A stretch of DNA of 14,135 nucleotides from JAQSWP01 sp040255215. GTDB lineage: Bacteria > Pseudomonadota > Alphaproteobacteria > Reyranellales > JAQSWP01. The translations under genes were made by a program, and so were the position numbers. The stretch lies in NCBI GenBank assembly GCA_040255215.1, contig JBDZUM010000114.1:1-14135 (forward strand), written 5' to 3'. Below are positions 13,875 through 14,135 of this stretch, piece by piece. Positions within the stretch are counted from its first letter, which is position 1; each line of letters begins with the position of its first letter. The notes beneath the pieces were generated by a model, which saw only the letters and a program-made list of their open reading frames with translations, was not told where the DNA came from and made no database searches.

Positions 13875-14135
13875 TCAATGCAGGATCTGGCTGAGGAACA
13901 GGCGGGTGCGCTCGCTCTTGGGGTTGTCGAAGAACTGGCTGGGCGGGGCCATTTCCTCGATGCGGCCGCGATCCATGAACACGACGTTGTCGGCCACCGA
14001 GCGGGCGAAGCCCATTTCGTGGGTGACGCAGATCATGGTCATGCCCTCGTTGGCCAGCTCGATCATGACGTCGAGCACTTCCTTGACCATTTCCGGGTCG
14101 AGCGCCGAGGTCGGCTCGTCGAACAGCATGATCTT
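13875..14135 (-). CDS. Polar amino-acid ABC transporter ATP-binding protein (GlnQ-type), C-terminal fragment
   Basis: The last 86 codons of an ABC ATPase that begins beyond the right edge. The visible part starts at the end of the Walker B strand (LFDEPTSALDP, with the D-loop). It continues through the switch histidine in CVTHEMGFAR and ends with MDRGRIEEMAPP, FFDNPKSERTRLFLSQIL. THEMGFAR and the FFDNPKSERT-FLSQ tail are characteristic of ATPases that power uptake of polar amino acids (GlnQ, AapP, BztD type). Partner permease and binding protein would be outside the window. It is probably unrelated to the glycan genes, and a stem-loop separates it from rmlB. Confidence 0.9.
   Translation of the reverse strand, partial: KIMLFDEPTSALDPEMVKEVLDVMIELANEGMTMICVTHEMGFARSVADNVVFMDRGRIEEMAPPSQFFDNPKSERTRLFLSQILH

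Noticed and set aside
13875..14135. ABC ATPase as a glycan exporter (Wzt-like)
   Set aside because: The tail motifs THEMGFAR and FFDNPKSERT are those of polar amino-acid uptake ATPases, not of polysaccharide exporters.
1..14135. Mobile elements, CRISPR arrays, tRNA genes or phage genes
   Set aside because: No transposase or integrase coding sequence, no regularly spaced repeats and no cloverleaf-like sequence were found by eye; base composition looks uniform.

Overview
This is a GC-rich, densely packed chromosomal window. Genes follow one another with very short gaps, and many stop and start codons overlap as ATGA or GTGA. An EipB-type (DUF1849) periplasmic protein, a GlnQ-type ABC ATPase end and the overall composition point to an alphaproteobacterium. 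I cannot name a genus from the sequence alone. I see no tRNA, rRNA, CRISPR array or insertion sequence.

Left part (1-2548). The first codons of an FAD/NAD-binding protein point leftward off the window. Divergent from it, a pteridine-reductase-like SDR (127-873) is coupled to an unrecognised Tat-signal protein (870-1703). An EipB-like envelope protein (1775-2548) follows behind its own plausible promoter.

Middle-left part (2656-5823). Two adjacent paralogous genes encode small proteins with a 2-oxoglutarate/Fe(II) oxygenase-like H-x-D...H...R pattern (DUF6445-like). They are followed by two adjacent paralogous EamA/DMT transporters. The doubled oxygenase plus doubled exporter arrangement is the least explained part of the window.

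Right part (5948-13746). This is a surface-glycan locus. A short sugar-1-phosphate nucleotidyltransferase, an FdtA/QdtA-like cupin ketoisomerase, a DegT-type aminotransferase, a Wzx-like flippase and two GT2 glycosyltransferases run on the + strand. An RmlB-type dTDP-glucose 4,6-dehydratase and a GT8-like glycosyltransferase run toward them on the - strand, and the two operons overlap tail to tail. Together the four sugar enzymes would convert glucose-1-phosphate to a dTDP-3-amino-3,6-dideoxyhexose (Fuc3N or Qui3N type). No rmlC/rmlD and no N-acetyltransferase are visible, so the sugar may stay unacylated or be acylated by an enzyme encoded elsewhere. The flippase and three glycosyltransferases would assemble and export a lipid-linked oligosaccharide carrying it.

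Right edge. The C-terminal end of a polar amino-acid ABC transporter ATPase enters from beyond the window. The gap between it and rmlB contains two inverted repeats.
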